Assembly: GCA_038232275.1 (NCBI GenBank)
Contig: JBBSIC010000004.1
Coordinates: 1-64,000, forward strand
Source of the DNA: DATLGB01 sp038232275
GTDB taxonomy: Bacteria; Actinomycetota; Thermoleophilia; Solirubrobacterales; Solirubrobacteraceae
Direction: 5' to 3'
DNA length: 64,000 bases
Within the stretch, counting starts at the first letter, position 1; each line of letters opens with the position of its first letter. The notes below the pieces were generated by a model. The model worked only from the letters and a program-made list of their open reading frames with translations. It had not been told where the DNA came from and searched no databases. Made by a program: the position numbers and the translations under genes. This document shows, piece after piece, positions 62,900-64,000 of the stretch.

Positions 62900-64000
62900 A
62901 GGGCGTCGATCCGGGCGACACCGCCTGGATGCTCGTCGCCACGGCGCTGGTGTTGTTGATGACGCCGGCGCTGGGCCTCTTCTACGCCGGCCTCGTCCGG
63001 TCCAAGAACACGCTGAACACGTTCATGATGAGCGTCGGGGCGCTCGGCGTCGTCACCGTCGCGTGGGCGCTGCTCGGCTACTCGCTCGCCTTCGACCGCG
63101 GCAACGGGTTCATCGGCGGCCTGCACCACGCGTTCCTGCACGACGTCGGCTTCGACGCGCGCGAGGGGACGACGATCCCGCACCTGCTCTACATGGCCTA
63201 CCAGGCGACGTTTTGCATCGTCACGGCGGCGCTGGTGTCGGGCGCGGTGGTCGAGCGCATGCGCTACAGCGCCTTCCTCGTGTTCATGGTCCTCTGGTCG
63301 CTGCTCGTCTACGCCGTGCTCGCGCACTGGGTGTGGGGCGGCGGCTGGCTGCAGGACGCGGGCACGCTGGACTTCGCGGGCGGCGTGCCAGTCGAGATGG
63401 GCTCGGGCTTCTCGGCGTTCGCCGCGGCCATCGTGGTCGGCGCGCGCAAGGACTACGGCCGCCAGGCGCTGCTCCCGCACAATGCCGTGTACGCGCTGCT
63501 GGGGGCGGGGCTGCTGTGGTTCGGCTGGTTCGGCTTCAACGGCGGCAGCGGGTTCTCGACCGGCAGCCCGAGCGTGCTCGCGTTCACCAACACGCTGCTC
63601 GCGCCGGCCTGCACGCTGACGGTGTGGTTCGTGATCGACCTGGTGCGCGGCGGCCAGGTGACGGCGATCGGCGCGGCGACGGCGATCATCGTGGGGTGCG
63701 TGGGCATCACGCCCGCGGCGGGCTTCATCAGCCCAGGCTGGGCCATGGCGCTCGGCGCGCTGGCGGCGGTACCCAGCTACCTGTTCATCCTCTACCGGCC
63801 GCGCACGCGCCTCGACGAGACGCTCGACGTCCTCGCTGCGCACGGGCTCGCGGGGCTGACCGGCATCCTCTTCATCGGCTTCTTCGCCCAGAAGCCGTGG
63901 AACGGCATCGCCGACGGCCTGCTCTACGGCAACGCGGCGCAGCTCGGCCACCAGGTGCTGGCGGTCGCGGTCGGCCCGGCCTATGCGTTCGCCGTCACCG
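62896..64000 (+). CDS. amt: Ammonium transporter (Amt/MEP), incomplete at the right edge
   Basis: At least 368 residues of an Amt-family channel; the 3' end runs past the window. PALGLFYAGLVRSKNTLNTF and AHWVWGGGWLQDAGTLDFAG are family marks. In the pore the twin-His helix 5 motif has VPVEMGSGFSAF, so the first His position holds Glu (near residue 167), whereas the second is kept as AAHGLAGLTG. Adjacent glnB normally regulates such channels. The ATG overlaps glnB by four bases. Confidence 0.93.
   Translation, partial: MKGVDPGDTAWMLVATALVLLMTPALGLFYAGLVRSKNTLNTFMMSVGALGVVTVAWALLGYSLAFDRGNGFIGGLHHAFLHDVGFDAREGTTIPHLLYMAYQATFCIVTAALVSGAVVERMRYSAFLVFMVLWSLLVYAVLAHWVWGGGWLQDAGTLDFAGGVPVEMGSGFSAFAAAIVVGARKDYGRQALLPHNAVYALLGAGLLWFGWFGFNGGSGFSTGSPSVLAFTNTLLAPACTLTVWFVIDLVRGGQVTAIGAATAIIVGCVGITPAAGFISPGWAMALGALAAVPSYLFILYRPRTRLDETLDVLAAHGLAGLTGILFIGFFAQKPWNGIADGLLYGNAAQLGHQVLAVAVGPAYAFAVT

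Overview
This window is a high-GC chromosomal segment with dense genes, many GTG/TTG starts and frequent 4-base stop/start overlaps. A complete 14-subunit complex I set, a SARP-type regulator, ECF sigma factors, an actinobacterial holin-like protein, a DUF5995-like protein and a PII/Amt pair point to an actinobacterium. Gene content looks most like Thermoleophilia (Solirubrobacterales), but that placement is inference; no rRNA or marker set is present to prove it.

Layout. 1-2.6 kb is a scrap heap: a TetR tail, abutting transposase remnants (one IS3-type), a cupredoxin remnant with an internal stop, one intact ZIP transporter and a truncated copy of an AMP-forming ligase whose intact relative lies at 19.3 kb. 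2.7-22.5 kb is mostly housekeeping and metabolism: an ECF sigma factor divergent from a PAS-like/BTAD regulator, SixA phosphatase, M20 peptidase, Fpg/Nei glycosylase, PrxQ, a flippase-like membrane protein, an acetate uptake/activation pair (satP-acs), an FtsX-type ABC exporter, pyrE, an acyl-CoA synthetase and a two-domain ThyX-like protein.

22.5-28.4 kb is accessory DNA with lower coding density: a decayed FG-GAP/collagen-like surface protein, then the most interesting locus. This is a two-gene cassette (24517-26292) of a small leader peptide with a threonine-tract C terminus and a lanthipeptide-synthetase-like enzyme that has the lyase-like and kinase domains but no LanC cyclase. Two VapBC-like toxin-antitoxin modules follow.

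29.6-49.0 kb carries the nuo genes on the minus strand in two blocks, nuoA-I (49012 to 39903) and nuoJ-N (35597 to 29623), separated by about 4.3 kb holding unrelated genes (YceI, cold-shock protein, DUF2269-like protein, an ABC-2 exporter and small genes). A cupredoxin lipoprotein and a c-type cytochrome lipoprotein lie just upstream of nuoA.

49.9-64 kb holds serS, a FAD oxidoreductase coupled to a SigJ-like sigma factor, a YihY-family protein, a LURP-one-like protein, a small envelope operon ending with a holin-like protein, decayed patatin and SLOG-like genes facing each other, an oxidoreductase, a dienelactone hydrolase and a glnB-amt pair. The PII protein has Val at the usual Tyr51 position, and the Amt transporter has Glu in place of the first twin histidine. 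Many accessory genes are broken by single lesions whereas the core genes are intact.
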